Shown here piece by piece: positions 15,758-23,128 of a stretch of DNA of 49,956 bases. The notes beneath the pieces are model-generated. The model saw only the letters and a program-made list of their open reading frames with translations, made no database searches and had not been told where the DNA came from. Location: contig DCIR01000083.1 of assembly GCA_002317155.1 (NCBI GenBank), positions 1-49,956 of the forward strand. Reading direction: 5' to 3'. The DNA comes from Lachnospiraceae bacterium UBA1721. Lineage in GTDB: Bacteria; Bacillota; Clostridia; Lachnospirales; Lachnospiraceae. How positions within the stretch are numbered: the stretch's first letter is position 1; each line of letters starts with the position of its first letter. A program made the translations under genes and the position numbers.

Positions 15758-17376
15758 ATGTAAATTTGCTTTATTCCGACAAGGACTGGGTGAAGACTCA
15801 GTCATATTATGATTGGGACAGTATATACAGAGATCTCGGACTTCAGACTATAGTTGATTTGTCGATGAGTGACCTTGTAATGAAGGGCAGCAGAATCATG
15901 TATATCACGCGACCTGATAAGTTTTTAGGTGATGCAATGGGCAAGGTGATGCGTGTGCCGCTTAAGACTAAGGAGGAGATTCTCTATCGTCAGGAGATTC
16001 TGAAGGATTGTATAAATAACAGAGAGATAATTGAAGAACTCTATCAGCTTGTGGCAACTATTCTTGATGATTGGGACCAGCTGGGAAGAAAGAATAAGAA
16101 TAATTCCGGAAATAAGGATAGCAGAGCGGGTCTGGTTACAGATATTAGGGTGCTTAGTCTTCTTTTGCCGGGTATGCGTTCAGTCAGAAATCTGCTTAAA
16201 ACTAAGCTTGATAAACTTTTATCTGCGGGATTCCAAAATCTCTATAACAGAATGGAGGAGGAATTCTCACCTGAGCTGGAGAAAAATATTGAGCTTTTGC
16301 TGGAGAATATTTCATTCTACATAGATACTTTGCCGCACGAGAAAGAAAAAAATAAGTTCACCGTTAATTTACCCAGAATAAGTGTTGAGTGTGGTATTTA
16401 TGATGGTCTTAAGTTTGGAGATTTGAAGCTTGCGGAATTGGAATCAAAGATAAGCAGTATAGATCCCAACGGTATTATCGGTAAGATTCAGGGAAGCTTC
16501 GGAAAGTTATCCAATAATAGTATCTCACTGTATAATAATCCACCGATTCAGGAGGATGTAGCTAATCTTGAATTTGAGGTTGTAAGTTATGTAATGTCAT
16601 ACTGCAGTGAAGTACTTTATTCGCTTGGATTTTTCTTTGATCAGTTATATTTCCAGATTGGATTTTACAGAGCGGCAGTTAATATCACACGCCAGCTGTT
16701 TAGACTTAACACAGATTACTGTTTCCCTGTTGTAAAGGAGGGCGATGCTCTCAGTTATGAAGATCTTAAGGAAATAGTAATGCTCACAGAGCAGAAAAAG
16801 GACGCTGTAGGTAATACCGGTAACATTGATGGCAAAATTCTCACTGTTATCACCGGAGCGAATCAGGGTGGTAAATCTACTTTCTTAAGAAGTGTTGGTA
16901 TCGCTCAGGTAATGATGCAGTGCGGACTTGTGGTGGGTGCAAAACAGTACAGCAGCAGTATCTATCCCAACTTCTTCACACACTTTACCAGACGTGAGGA
17001 CAGTGCGATGAACAGTGGAAGATTGGATGAAGAGCTCAAGAGAATGGATAGAATCGTTAGCCATGTGGGAGAGAATTCACTCATCCTTCTTAATGAGTCT
17101 TTTGCGACCACTACAGAAAAAGAGGGCTCGACTATTGCTTATGATATAATTAAGGCTCTCAAGGAAGAGAAGGTAAGAATCCTTACCGTTACGCATCTTC
17201 TTTCTTTTGCTCAGAGAATGTATGATGAGGTTAAGGATGATAAGGATACCGATGTGGCATTTTTAAGTGCTGAGCACTTAGAGGATGGAACCAGAACCTT
17301 TAAGATGATTCCGCATGCTCCGGAACTTACGAGCTTCGGATTGGAACTGTATGAGATGGTACTTAACAATGGTTAA
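15754..17376 (+). CDS. MutS-like ATPase, second of a tandem pair
   Basis: At 540 residues this resembles its neighbour: helical region, then a MutS-type ATPase with Walker A GANQGGKSTFLRS near residue 369, Walker B LILLNESFATT near residue 443 and THLLSFA near residue 480. As in the first protein the Walker B Asp is Asn while Glu stays. No mismatch-binding domain, no Smr nuclease and no HNH domain are visible, which sets it apart from MutS and MutS2. The four-base overlap with the upstream gene means coupled translation. I infer a paired ATPase acting on DNA or ribosomes, function unknown. Confidence 0.8.
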   Translation: MNVNLLYSDKDWVKTQSYYDWDSIYRDLGLQTIVDLSMSDLVMKGSRIMYITRPDKFLGDAMGKVMRVPLKTKEEILYRQEILKDCINNREIIEELYQLVATILDDWDQLGRKNKNNSGNKDSRAGLVTDIRVLSLLLPGMRSVRNLLKTKLDKLLSAGFQNLYNRMEEEFSPELEKNIELLLENISFYIDTLPHEKEKNKFTVNLPRISVECGIYDGLKFGDLKLAELESKISSIDPNGIIGKIQGSFGKLSNNSISLYNNPPIQEDVANLEFEVVSYVMSYCSEVLYSLGFFFDQLYFQIGFYRAAVNITRQLFRLNTDYCFPVVKEGDALSYEDLKEIVMLTEQKKDAVGNTGNIDGKILTVITGANQGGKSTFLRSVGIAQVMMQCGLVVGAKQYSSSIYPNFFTHFTRREDSAMNSGRLDEELKRMDRIVSHVGENSLILLNESFATTTEKEGSTIAYDIIKALKEEKVRILTVTHLLSFAQRMYDEVKDDKDTDVAFLSAEHLEDGTRTFKMIPHAPELTSFGLELYEMVLNNG

Positions 17377-18115
17377 TTTTGATGAGATAAAAATTGTATT
17401 GTGGGATGTAGACGGAACTGTCTTGAATTTTACAGAATCGCAGAAAAATGCTATCAGAGCATGCTTTGCCAAGTTCGGACTTGGAGAATGTTCTGATGAA
17501 ATGCTCGCGGATTATGATGGTATAAATCATAAATACTGGAAGGCATTAGAGCGCGGTGAGATTACCAAGCCTGAGGTACTGACAGGGAGATTCAGAGAGT
17601 TTTTCTCAAAATACGGAATTAAAAATGCAGATTTTTCGAGCGATGAATTGATTGATGCTTTTAACGATGAGTATCAGATTAGGCTCGGAGACACTATATG
17701 TTTTACTGACGGTGTGCAAGAGGTTATTGAGGAATTCAAGCAAAGAGGTGTTGTGCAATTTGCAGTTACCAACGGAACTAAGAGGGCACAACAAAGAAAA
17801 CTGGCATTGTCAGGTTTAGACCAAATATTTGATGCGATTTTTATCTCGGAAGATATCGGAAGTGAGAAGCCGAATCCACTTTTCTTTGAACCGGTATTGG
17901 CAAAGGCCAAGGAGCTGATACCTGATGTGATGCTGCAGGATATGGTAATCATCGGAGATTCATTGACCTCAGATATGCGCCTAGGCAACAATGTGGGTAT
18001 CAGAACCTGCTGGTATGATGAGAAGGCTTCGGGCAGAAGTGCCGAAGAGGTTTCGCGCGAAGAGAATGTCAGAATTGATATGGTGATTGATGGCTTCGTA
18101 CAAGCCTTGAAATGA
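17369..18115 (+). CDS. YjjG-type HAD nucleotidase
   Basis: The 248-residue product has a HAD domain with the larger helical cap of the subfamily IA. Motif I is LWDVDGTVLNF near residue 11, motif II is VTNGTKRAQ near residue 130, Lys lies in GSEKPNP near residue 167, and motif IV is IIGDSLTSDMRLGNN near residue 197. The family, including YjjG, dephosphorylates nucleoside monophosphates, often non-canonical pyrimidines, and cleans the nucleotide pool. ATG 17369 overlaps the end of the MutS-like gene by 8 bases, so expression is coupled; there is no strong ribosome site of its own. Pairing with DNA-linked ATPases suggests a shared theme of nucleotide quality, by inference. Confidence 0.8.
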   Translation: MVNFDEIKIVLWDVDGTVLNFTESQKNAIRACFAKFGLGECSDEMLADYDGINHKYWKALERGEITKPEVLTGRFREFFSKYGIKNADFSSDELIDAFNDEYQIRLGDTICFTDGVQEVIEEFKQRGVVQFAVTNGTKRAQQRKLALSGLDQIFDAIFISEDIGSEKPNPLFFEPVLAKAKELIPDVMLQDMVIIGDSLTSDMRLGNNVGIRTCWYDEKASGRSAEEVSREENVRIDMVIDGFVQALK

Positions 18116-18169
18116 GTACGATATGGGTCTTTTTTTACAATATCAAAACAACTTGAGGGGGACTTGAGT

Positions 18170-18568
18170 ATGGGGTTGAGCACGAGTAAATTTATGTGGG
18201 TGTTTTTGGGTATTGCATTTACATCAGCCGCCATGATTTTACTTATAAAGGATTTCAAACAGCTTATTCATTGCAGAGCTTCCGTGATGGGGAAGCTGGT
18301 TGATTACGATGTGCGTATCGAGATGCCTTCGCCACGTTATTACAAACGGTATTACGCACCGATTTACGAATATACGGTAGATGGCGAGACATATCGTGGA
18401 AAAGGTAGGTACAAGGCGGTTGAACCCAGGTATGATTCGTTGAATACAGAGAAAAAAGTAAGATATAATCCTGCGAATCCATCGGAATGTCTGGCAGATA
18501 AAAAGATTGGCACAGAGTTTGGCGAGATTGTATTGCTTATAGTGGGATTGTTCCTGATATTTTCGTAG
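18170..18568 (+). CDS. DUF3592-like membrane protein
   Basis: A 132-residue protein with one hydrophobic helix at residues 8-27 and another at about 113-131, flanking a soluble beta-rich segment. That layout, together with YAPIYEYTVDGETYRGKG and VRYNPANPSEC, matches DUF3592-type proteins, whose role is unknown. ATG 18170 is favoured by GAGGGGG at 18155-18161; TTG 18164 is too near. It lies between the nucleotidase and the T-box leader and is probably on the same transcript as the MutS-like pair. Confidence 0.7.
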   Translation: MGLSTSKFMWVFLGIAFTSAAMILLIKDFKQLIHCRASVMGKLVDYDVRIEMPSPRYYKRYYAPIYEYTVDGETYRGKGRYKAVEPRYDSLNTEKKVRYNPANPSECLADKKIGTEFGEIVLLIVGLFLIFS

Positions 18569-18646
18569 CAGCCGTTATTACAAAAATATTCTTTAGATAA
18601 ATGAAGGCATTGATAACGGAGTATTATGAGTGATATGAAAAAGGTG

Positions 18647-18675
18647 TTGACAGACTATTAATGCTCTGATAATAT
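18647..18675 (+). promoter_or_regulatory. Promoter of the Thr T-box leader
   Basis: A consensus TTGACA at 18647-18652 and TAATAT at 18670-18675 are 17 bases apart. Transcription would start near 18682, at the beginning of the T-box RNA. Confidence 0.75.
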
Positions 18676-18681
18676 ACGCAC

Positions 18682-18975
18682 AATAACATAAGAAAAGCGA
18701 TGACGGAAAAGAGTAGTTTAGTTGGAAACATCCAGAGAGAACAGTATTTGGTGGAAGCTGTTTATGCAGAAGGTAGACGAAAACCATTCCCGAGCTGTAG
18801 GGCCGAAGTTCATCTGAATATTTGATTATGGTATTTGGATTGAATCAGTAAGCGTTACCGTGAGCCTGCGTGAAAGGATAGGATTTGATAGAATCTGAAG
18901 TTAAAAGTTAAGGTGGAACCGTGCTAACAGCACCCTTACGACTGTATTATTTATGGTCGTATGGGTGCTTATTTA
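18682..18975 (+). ncRNA. Threonine T-box riboswitch
   Basis: The leader has the features of a T-box, which senses uncharged tRNA and controls termination. A stem I region carries the AGAGAG-type loop near 18736. A likely specifier codon ACC (threonine) at 18783-18785 is followed by A. The T-box sequence AAGGTGGAACCGTG is at 18910-18923. A terminator pairs about 18930-18942 with 18957-18968 and is followed by a weak T-rich tail. When tRNA-Thr is uncharged it should bind and let transcription read into thrS. The stretch 18569-19081 has no gene; it holds this leader and the palindrome at 19006-19047. Confidence 0.9.
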
Positions 18976-19005
18976 GTTTAGACATTTCGGTGGCTGCTTT
19001 TCTTA

Positions 19006-19047
19006 TGTTTGTAACAGTAAACGACATTTATAAATGTCACACAAACA
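19006..19047 (+). promoter_or_regulatory. Nested palindrome between T-box and thrS
   Basis: The perfect 16-base palindrome GACATTTATAAATGTC lies at 19023-19038, within an outer pair TGTTTGT (19006-19012) and ACAAACA (19041-19047). It could be an operator for a dimeric repressor or an mRNA hairpin upstream of the thrS ribosome site. Confidence 0.45.
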
Positions 19048-19081
19048 TTGCGCATAAGCAGGCGCAGGAAAAGGAGTCATT

Positions 19082-20851
19082 ATGAAGGTACTTAGAAAAG
19101 ACGGAAGTGTAGTTGAAGCAAGCTTTGAACAGGCTGAAGGCAAGAAGGCATTTTGGCACACGAGTGCACATCTGTTGGCACAGGCGGTAAAGAGACTTTA
19201 CCCCGATGCCAAGTGTGCAATCGGACCTGCAATCGAAAACGGATTTTATTATGATTTTGATTTTTCATTTCCTTTCTCAGAGGAGAATCTTGCAGAGGTT
19301 GAAGAGGAGATGAGAAAGATAGTAAAGGAATCTTTGTCATTGCAGGTGTATGAAAAATCCAAGCAGGAGGCAATTGATTATATGGTTGCCGCAGGTGAGG
19401 ATTACAAGGTTGAAATGATTCGCGAGCTGGATGAATCAGAGGTCTTAAGCTTCTACAAGCAGGGAGATTACGAAGAGTTTTGCGCAGGTCCCCACATCTC
19501 AAATGTGTGTCAGATAAAGGCAATAAAATTGCTCTCGGTGGCAGGTGCATACTGGCGCGGGGATGAGAAAAACAAAATGCTGACGAGAATCTACGGAATA
19601 TCATTCCCGAAGGCATCGGAGCTGGAACAGTATCTGTATATGCTTTCAGAGGCCAAGGCACGAGATCATAGAAAGCTTGGCAAGGAATTGAAACTTTTCA
19701 TGCTGGCAGATGAAGGCCCCGGTTATCCGTTTTTCCTTCCCAACGGATTGATTCTCAAAAATCAGCTTATCGAATATTGGAGAAAAATCCATGTGAAAAA
19801 TGGGTATAAAGAAATCTCTACGCCGATTATGCTTGTCAGAGAGCTGTGGGAAAAATCAGGTCACTGGGAGCACTACATGGATAAGATGTATACGAGCTCT
19901 AAGGAGGATGTAGACTACGCCATCAAGCCTATGAACTGTCCCGGAGGAATGCTTGTATACAAGTCTGAATCACATTCATACAGAGATCTGCCGCTCAGAA
20001 TGGGTGAGCTGGGAATCGTACACAGATGTGAAAAATCAGGAGAGCTGCACGGACTGATGAGAGTGCGTTGCTGTACGCAGGATGATGCTCATATTTTTAT
20101 GAGAGAAGATCAGGTAATGGATGAAATTCAGGGTGTAATGAGACTGATTGACGAGGTCTACGCCAAGTTTGGATTTTCATATGAGATAGAGTTGTCCACG
20201 AGACCGGAAAGCTCAATCGGAAGCGATGAGGAGTGGGAGCTTGCAACGAATGCACTCATAGAGGCTGTAGTCGGTATGGGCAAATCATATGTGGTAAATG
20301 AAGGTGACGGAGCCTTCTACGGACCCAAGCTTGATTTCCATATCAAGGATGCAATCGGAAGAACGTGGCAGTGCGGAACGATTCAGCTCGACTTCCAGTT
20401 GCCTCAGAGATTTGAAATCGAATACATCGGTTCGGACGGAGAAAAGCACAGACCTATAATGCTTCACAGAGTAGTGTTTGGATCAATCGAAAGATTTATG
20501 GGTATCCTGATCGAGCATTATGCGGGTAAGTTCCCGCTGTGGCTGTCGCCGGTTCAGGTAAAGGTATTGCCGGTATCGGATAAGTACATGGACTATGCAA
20601 AAAATGTAGAGCAGTCGCTTAGAGAGAATGGTTTCAGAGTCGAGGTTGATGACCGTGATGAGAAGCTGGGATACAAAATTCGAGAGGCGCGTATGAGCAA
20701 GATTCCCTACATGGTTATCGTAGGTGAGAAGGAACAAAGCGAAGGCAGCGTATCGGTAAGAATGAGAGATGCCGAGGTAGATAAGCAGGAACTCGGAGCG
20801 ATGAGTATAGCTGAACTGATGGATATGCTCAAAGCGGAAGTCCTGGCTTGA
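19082..20851 (+). CDS. thrS: Threonyl-tRNA synthetase, no typical TGS domain
   Basis: This charges tRNA-Thr with threonine and edits mischarged serine. It is 589 residues, against about 640 for the commoner form, because only some 25 residues precede the editing domain, so the usual N-terminal TGS domain is missing or vestigial. The editing site is present (HTSAHLLAQ near residue 26; FCAGPH near residue 133). The catalytic core follows: KPMNCPGG with the zinc Cys, RCCTQDDAHIF as motif 2, and MLHRVVFGSIERF as motif 3. The C-terminal anticodon-binding domain starts near residue 480. The Thr T-box upstream controls it. The start follows AAGGAG. I am confident of the identity. Confidence 0.97.
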   Translation: MKVLRKDGSVVEASFEQAEGKKAFWHTSAHLLAQAVKRLYPDAKCAIGPAIENGFYYDFDFSFPFSEENLAEVEEEMRKIVKESLSLQVYEKSKQEAIDYMVAAGEDYKVEMIRELDESEVLSFYKQGDYEEFCAGPHISNVCQIKAIKLLSVAGAYWRGDEKNKMLTRIYGISFPKASELEQYLYMLSEAKARDHRKLGKELKLFMLADEGPGYPFFLPNGLILKNQLIEYWRKIHVKNGYKEISTPIMLVRELWEKSGHWEHYMDKMYTSSKEDVDYAIKPMNCPGGMLVYKSESHSYRDLPLRMGELGIVHRCEKSGELHGLMRVRCCTQDDAHIFMREDQVMDEIQGVMRLIDEVYAKFGFSYEIELSTRPESSIGSDEEWELATNALIEAVVGMGKSYVVNEGDGAFYGPKLDFHIKDAIGRTWQCGTIQLDFQLPQRFEIEYIGSDGEKHRPIMLHRVVFGSIERFMGILIEHYAGKFPLWLSPVQVKVLPVSDKYMDYAKNVEQSLRENGFRVEVDDRDEKLGYKIREARMSKIPYMVIVGEKEQSEGSVSVRMRDAEVDKQELGAMSIAELMDMLKAEVLA

Positions 20852-20980
20852 TTAATCTAGTAAAACAATCAAAAATATCGCCAAAGACACACAACTACGA
20901 GGACATGTATAAAAACCAATCCGTATCTTGCTCGATATTATCTACGGTCTATGCTATATTAAGCATAGGGGGGTATTTGT

Positions 20981-22192
20981 ATGACATTTGATTTTGACAA
21001 GGAAATAAACAGATTAAATACAAGCAGTTATAAGTGGGATTTGTACGGAGACAAGTACATTCCTCTCTGGGTTGCTGATACGGATTTTGAGGTTCCGCCG
21101 GCAGTTACAGACAGACTTCAAAAGCTTGTTGATAAAAAGGTATACGGATATCTGCTGACCGGCAACGGAATATATGATGCTATCACAGATTGGTTCAAGA
21201 GAGAGTATGGTGCAGAGGTAAAGGGTAAGCCCTGGATAAAAATTATTCCGGGAATAGTACCGGCACTTGCGGTTGCCAGCAACCTTGGTCTGGAAGAGAT
21301 AGAGCCTGCAAAAGTCGACGGTAAATGGCAGCAGCAGACAGAGTCTGTTACGGCAGTACCCAACTATAGTGCATTGATAGAGGCTCCCGAAACTGCCGGT
21401 AATATCATGAAGCAGGTTCAGATGAAGTGCGAATTGAGAGCAGATGAATCAGGCTACGAATATGAATATTACAGCCTGGATTTTGATGCACTGCAGGCTG
21501 CGGTTACAGACAAGACCAAGGTGCTATATCTGTGTAATCCCAACAATCCTGTGGGCAGGGTATATTCCTATGAGGAACTCAAGCAGGTGAGCGAGTTTGC
21601 AAAAAAGAACAACCTTATTGTAGTGTCCGATGAGGCTCACTGTGAGGTGGTGTATGAAGGAAAACATATACCGTTCTTTACTGTGGATGAGTATGCACAT
21701 GAGAATTCTATTTCGTTATATTCGAATGGTAAGCTCTGCAATCTGCCTGATTTGATTATGGCTTTCGCGGTAATCCCAAATGAGGAGCTGAGAACGAAAT
21801 TTGAGAAGCTATCCTATGCATTCGGTGAAGAGCATGTGATGAATGTAGAAGCAGGAATCGCTTCATATGCAGAGTCTGACGAATGGAAAAAGCAGATGGT
21901 GGCGTATCTTAAAGCCAACAGAGATTACCTGGATGCAGAGCTTAAGAAAAGATTTCCCAAGGATAAGTATCCTGAATTTAAGATGACTCATCTTGAAGGA
22001 ACATATTTATTGTGGCTTGATTTTGGAAATATTAATTCACAGTGGTTTATGGATAATGCCGGAGTATTTATGTCGGATGGTTCTTTCTTCGGAGGGACCG
22101 GTCATGTGAGACTTAATTTTGCCACAAGAAGAGAATTGCTCGCTGAGGCTCTCGATAAAATAGAAAAGGCAGTAAAAACAGATAAAATATAA
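20981..22192 (+). CDS. MalY/PatB-type PLP-dependent aminotransferase or cystathionine beta-lyase
   Basis: A fold-type I PLP enzyme of 403 residues. N-terminal YIPLWVADTDFEVPPAV is typical of the MalY/PatB group, which splits cystathionine or cysteine conjugates to a thiol, pyruvate and ammonia. LCNPNNPVGRVYS and VVSDEAHCEVVYEG carry the cofactor-binding Asn and Asp. The Schiff-base Lys appears in SNGKLCNLPDL near residue 251, where most relatives read SKTFNLAGL, so this is a divergent member and its substrate may differ. GGGGGG lies before the ATG. It forms its own unit after thrS. Confidence 0.8.
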   Translation: MTFDFDKEINRLNTSSYKWDLYGDKYIPLWVADTDFEVPPAVTDRLQKLVDKKVYGYLLTGNGIYDAITDWFKREYGAEVKGKPWIKIIPGIVPALAVASNLGLEEIEPAKVDGKWQQQTESVTAVPNYSALIEAPETAGNIMKQVQMKCELRADESGYEYEYYSLDFDALQAAVTDKTKVLYLCNPNNPVGRVYSYEELKQVSEFAKKNNLIVVSDEAHCEVVYEGKHIPFFTVDEYAHENSISLYSNGKLCNLPDLIMAFAVIPNEELRTKFEKLSYAFGEEHVMNVEAGIASYAESDEWKKQMVAYLKANRDYLDAELKKRFPKDKYPEFKMTHLEGTYLLWLDFGNINSQWFMDNAGVFMSDGSFFGGTGHVRLNFATRRELLAEALDKIEKAVKTDKI

Positions 22193-22280
22193 AAAATGTC
22201 TGTTTTGGCATACCTAACATCGATGTTTTGTATTATCATATGTATATAGTCCGCAAGTGTATTGTGAAAGGAGAACAAAA

Positions 22281-22793
22281 ATGGGGGCAAACAATAATGA
22301 GTCGGTAACAATTACTTTTAATTCACTTCCTACCAGTGTAGCAGAGCTTCAGGCTCTTCCTGAGGCAAGTCTTGACACACCGTTCAAGACAACAGCGCTT
22401 GCAATTGCAGTTCTGTGCAATTATGAGAAGAATCCTACTGCTACTATCGAAATGATGAATTTCCTCAAGGGACCTGAACCTATGAGCAATTATGAGCAGA
22501 GCTTTATCAAGGAGCGCCTGGCAGGTAAGTATTACAAGACTTTTTCATTCTTCGCGGGAGCAACTGTAGAGAATAATTATACACCTACCCAGCCTTATCA
22601 GATTACTGTAAGCACTACACCCTATTCTTTCAATGAAGAGAACTGGGCAACTATGTATGTGCAGAGTGCCGGAGCAGATTCACCCAGATCAGTAAAGCTT
22701 CGTAAGAAGCCTTCAACAGGTCAGTGGTTTATCAACGAGGTACAGTGTCTTTCAGACATTCGCATCCCTGTAGCTGCAGATCCTTGGGCATAA
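22281..22793 (+). CDS. Unrecognised 170-residue protein
   Basis: I do not recognise this protein. It is 170 residues, soluble, with balanced composition and a run of Thr, Ser and Pro in the middle; there is no signal peptide or known motif. ATG 22281 is supported by GAAAGGAG about 8 bases upstream; a GTG at 22257 is less likely. It stands as a single gene with a strong terminator 8 bases after its stop. Its codon use resembles the well-expressed neighbours. It is probably conserved in related species, judged only from its ordinary composition. Confidence 0.75.
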   Translation: MGANNNESVTITFNSLPTSVAELQALPEASLDTPFKTTALAIAVLCNYEKNPTATIEMMNFLKGPEPMSNYEQSFIKERLAGKYYKTFSFFAGATVENNYTPTQPYQITVSTTPYSFNEENWATMYVQSAGADSPRSVKLRKKPSTGQWFINEVQCLSDIRIPVAADPWA

Positions 22794-22800
22794 ATATTCA

Positions 22801-22830
22801 AAAAGCTTGCCGTTTTGGCAAGCTTTTTTT
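22801..22830 (+). terminator. Strong intrinsic terminator
   Basis: AAAAGCTTGCC at 22801-22811 pairs perfectly with 22817-22827 over a GTTTT loop, and the T tract runs to 22830. Confidence 0.9.
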
Positions 22831-22882
22831 ATTTTACCAATATATTTTATGCAATTATTTAATAAAAATACGTTTTTTATGC

Positions 22883-22910
22883 TTTAAATTTTTCTCAATA
22901 ATGCTACAAT
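22883..22910 (+). promoter_or_regulatory. Likely promoter of potABCD
   Basis: TTTAAA at 22883-22888 and TACAAT at 22905-22910 are 16 bases apart. The predicted start, near 22917-22920, coincides with the 5' end of the leader stem. Confidence 0.5.
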
Positions 22911-22920
22911 GTATAAAATG

Positions 22921-23094
22921 CCCGGGCGAAGAGTGTCGTTGTCCAAATTTAACGGGTCATTACCTTCCTTGAGTTTCGGAACTAAAGAAGCTCATTGTTT
23001 AGTAAATGACTGATGGTTGAGTTTGTACAAAGATATTTTTCGCCCGGGTTTTGTGTTGTACATGGTATGCCTCGGACGGGCACTACGACCGAGG
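22921..23094 (+). ncRNA. Structured leader of potABCD, candidate riboswitch
   Basis: The leader folds on paper into nested stems. P1 is a perfect 10-bp helix (22921-22930 with 23039-23048), followed by four T. P2 pairs 22944-22953 with 23016-23025 (10 bp, two G-U). P3 pairs 22956-22961 with 23005-23010. Inside P3 are two small hairpins: 22965-22968 with 22978-22981, and 22982-22986 with 22998-23002. A separate hairpin, CCTCGG (23070-23075) with CCGAGG (23089-23094), has CGGGC in its loop, complementary to GCCCG in the P1 3' strand. I do not recognise a known class. The gene context suggests control of polyamine uptake. Confidence 0.55.
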
Positions 23095-23128
23095 AAGAAT
23101 AAAATGATAGAAGGGAACCGAGTGTAAA

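Larger units (their letters stand above)
22794..23128 (+). other. Gap of 335 bases: terminator, promoter and potA leader
   Basis: There is no gene here. In order it holds the terminator of the preceding gene (22801-22830), an AT-rich spacer, a promoter (22883-22910) and a leader RNA of about 210 bases before potA. Confidence 0.8.

Noticed and set aside
17674..18258. 194-residue minus-strand frame opposite the YjjG-type gene
   Set aside because: The plus-strand gene has all HAD motifs; the minus frame is a shadow.
22724..22972. Frame across the terminator and potA leader
   Set aside because: It overlaps the end of a real gene, a strong terminator and the promoter, so it cannot be one message.
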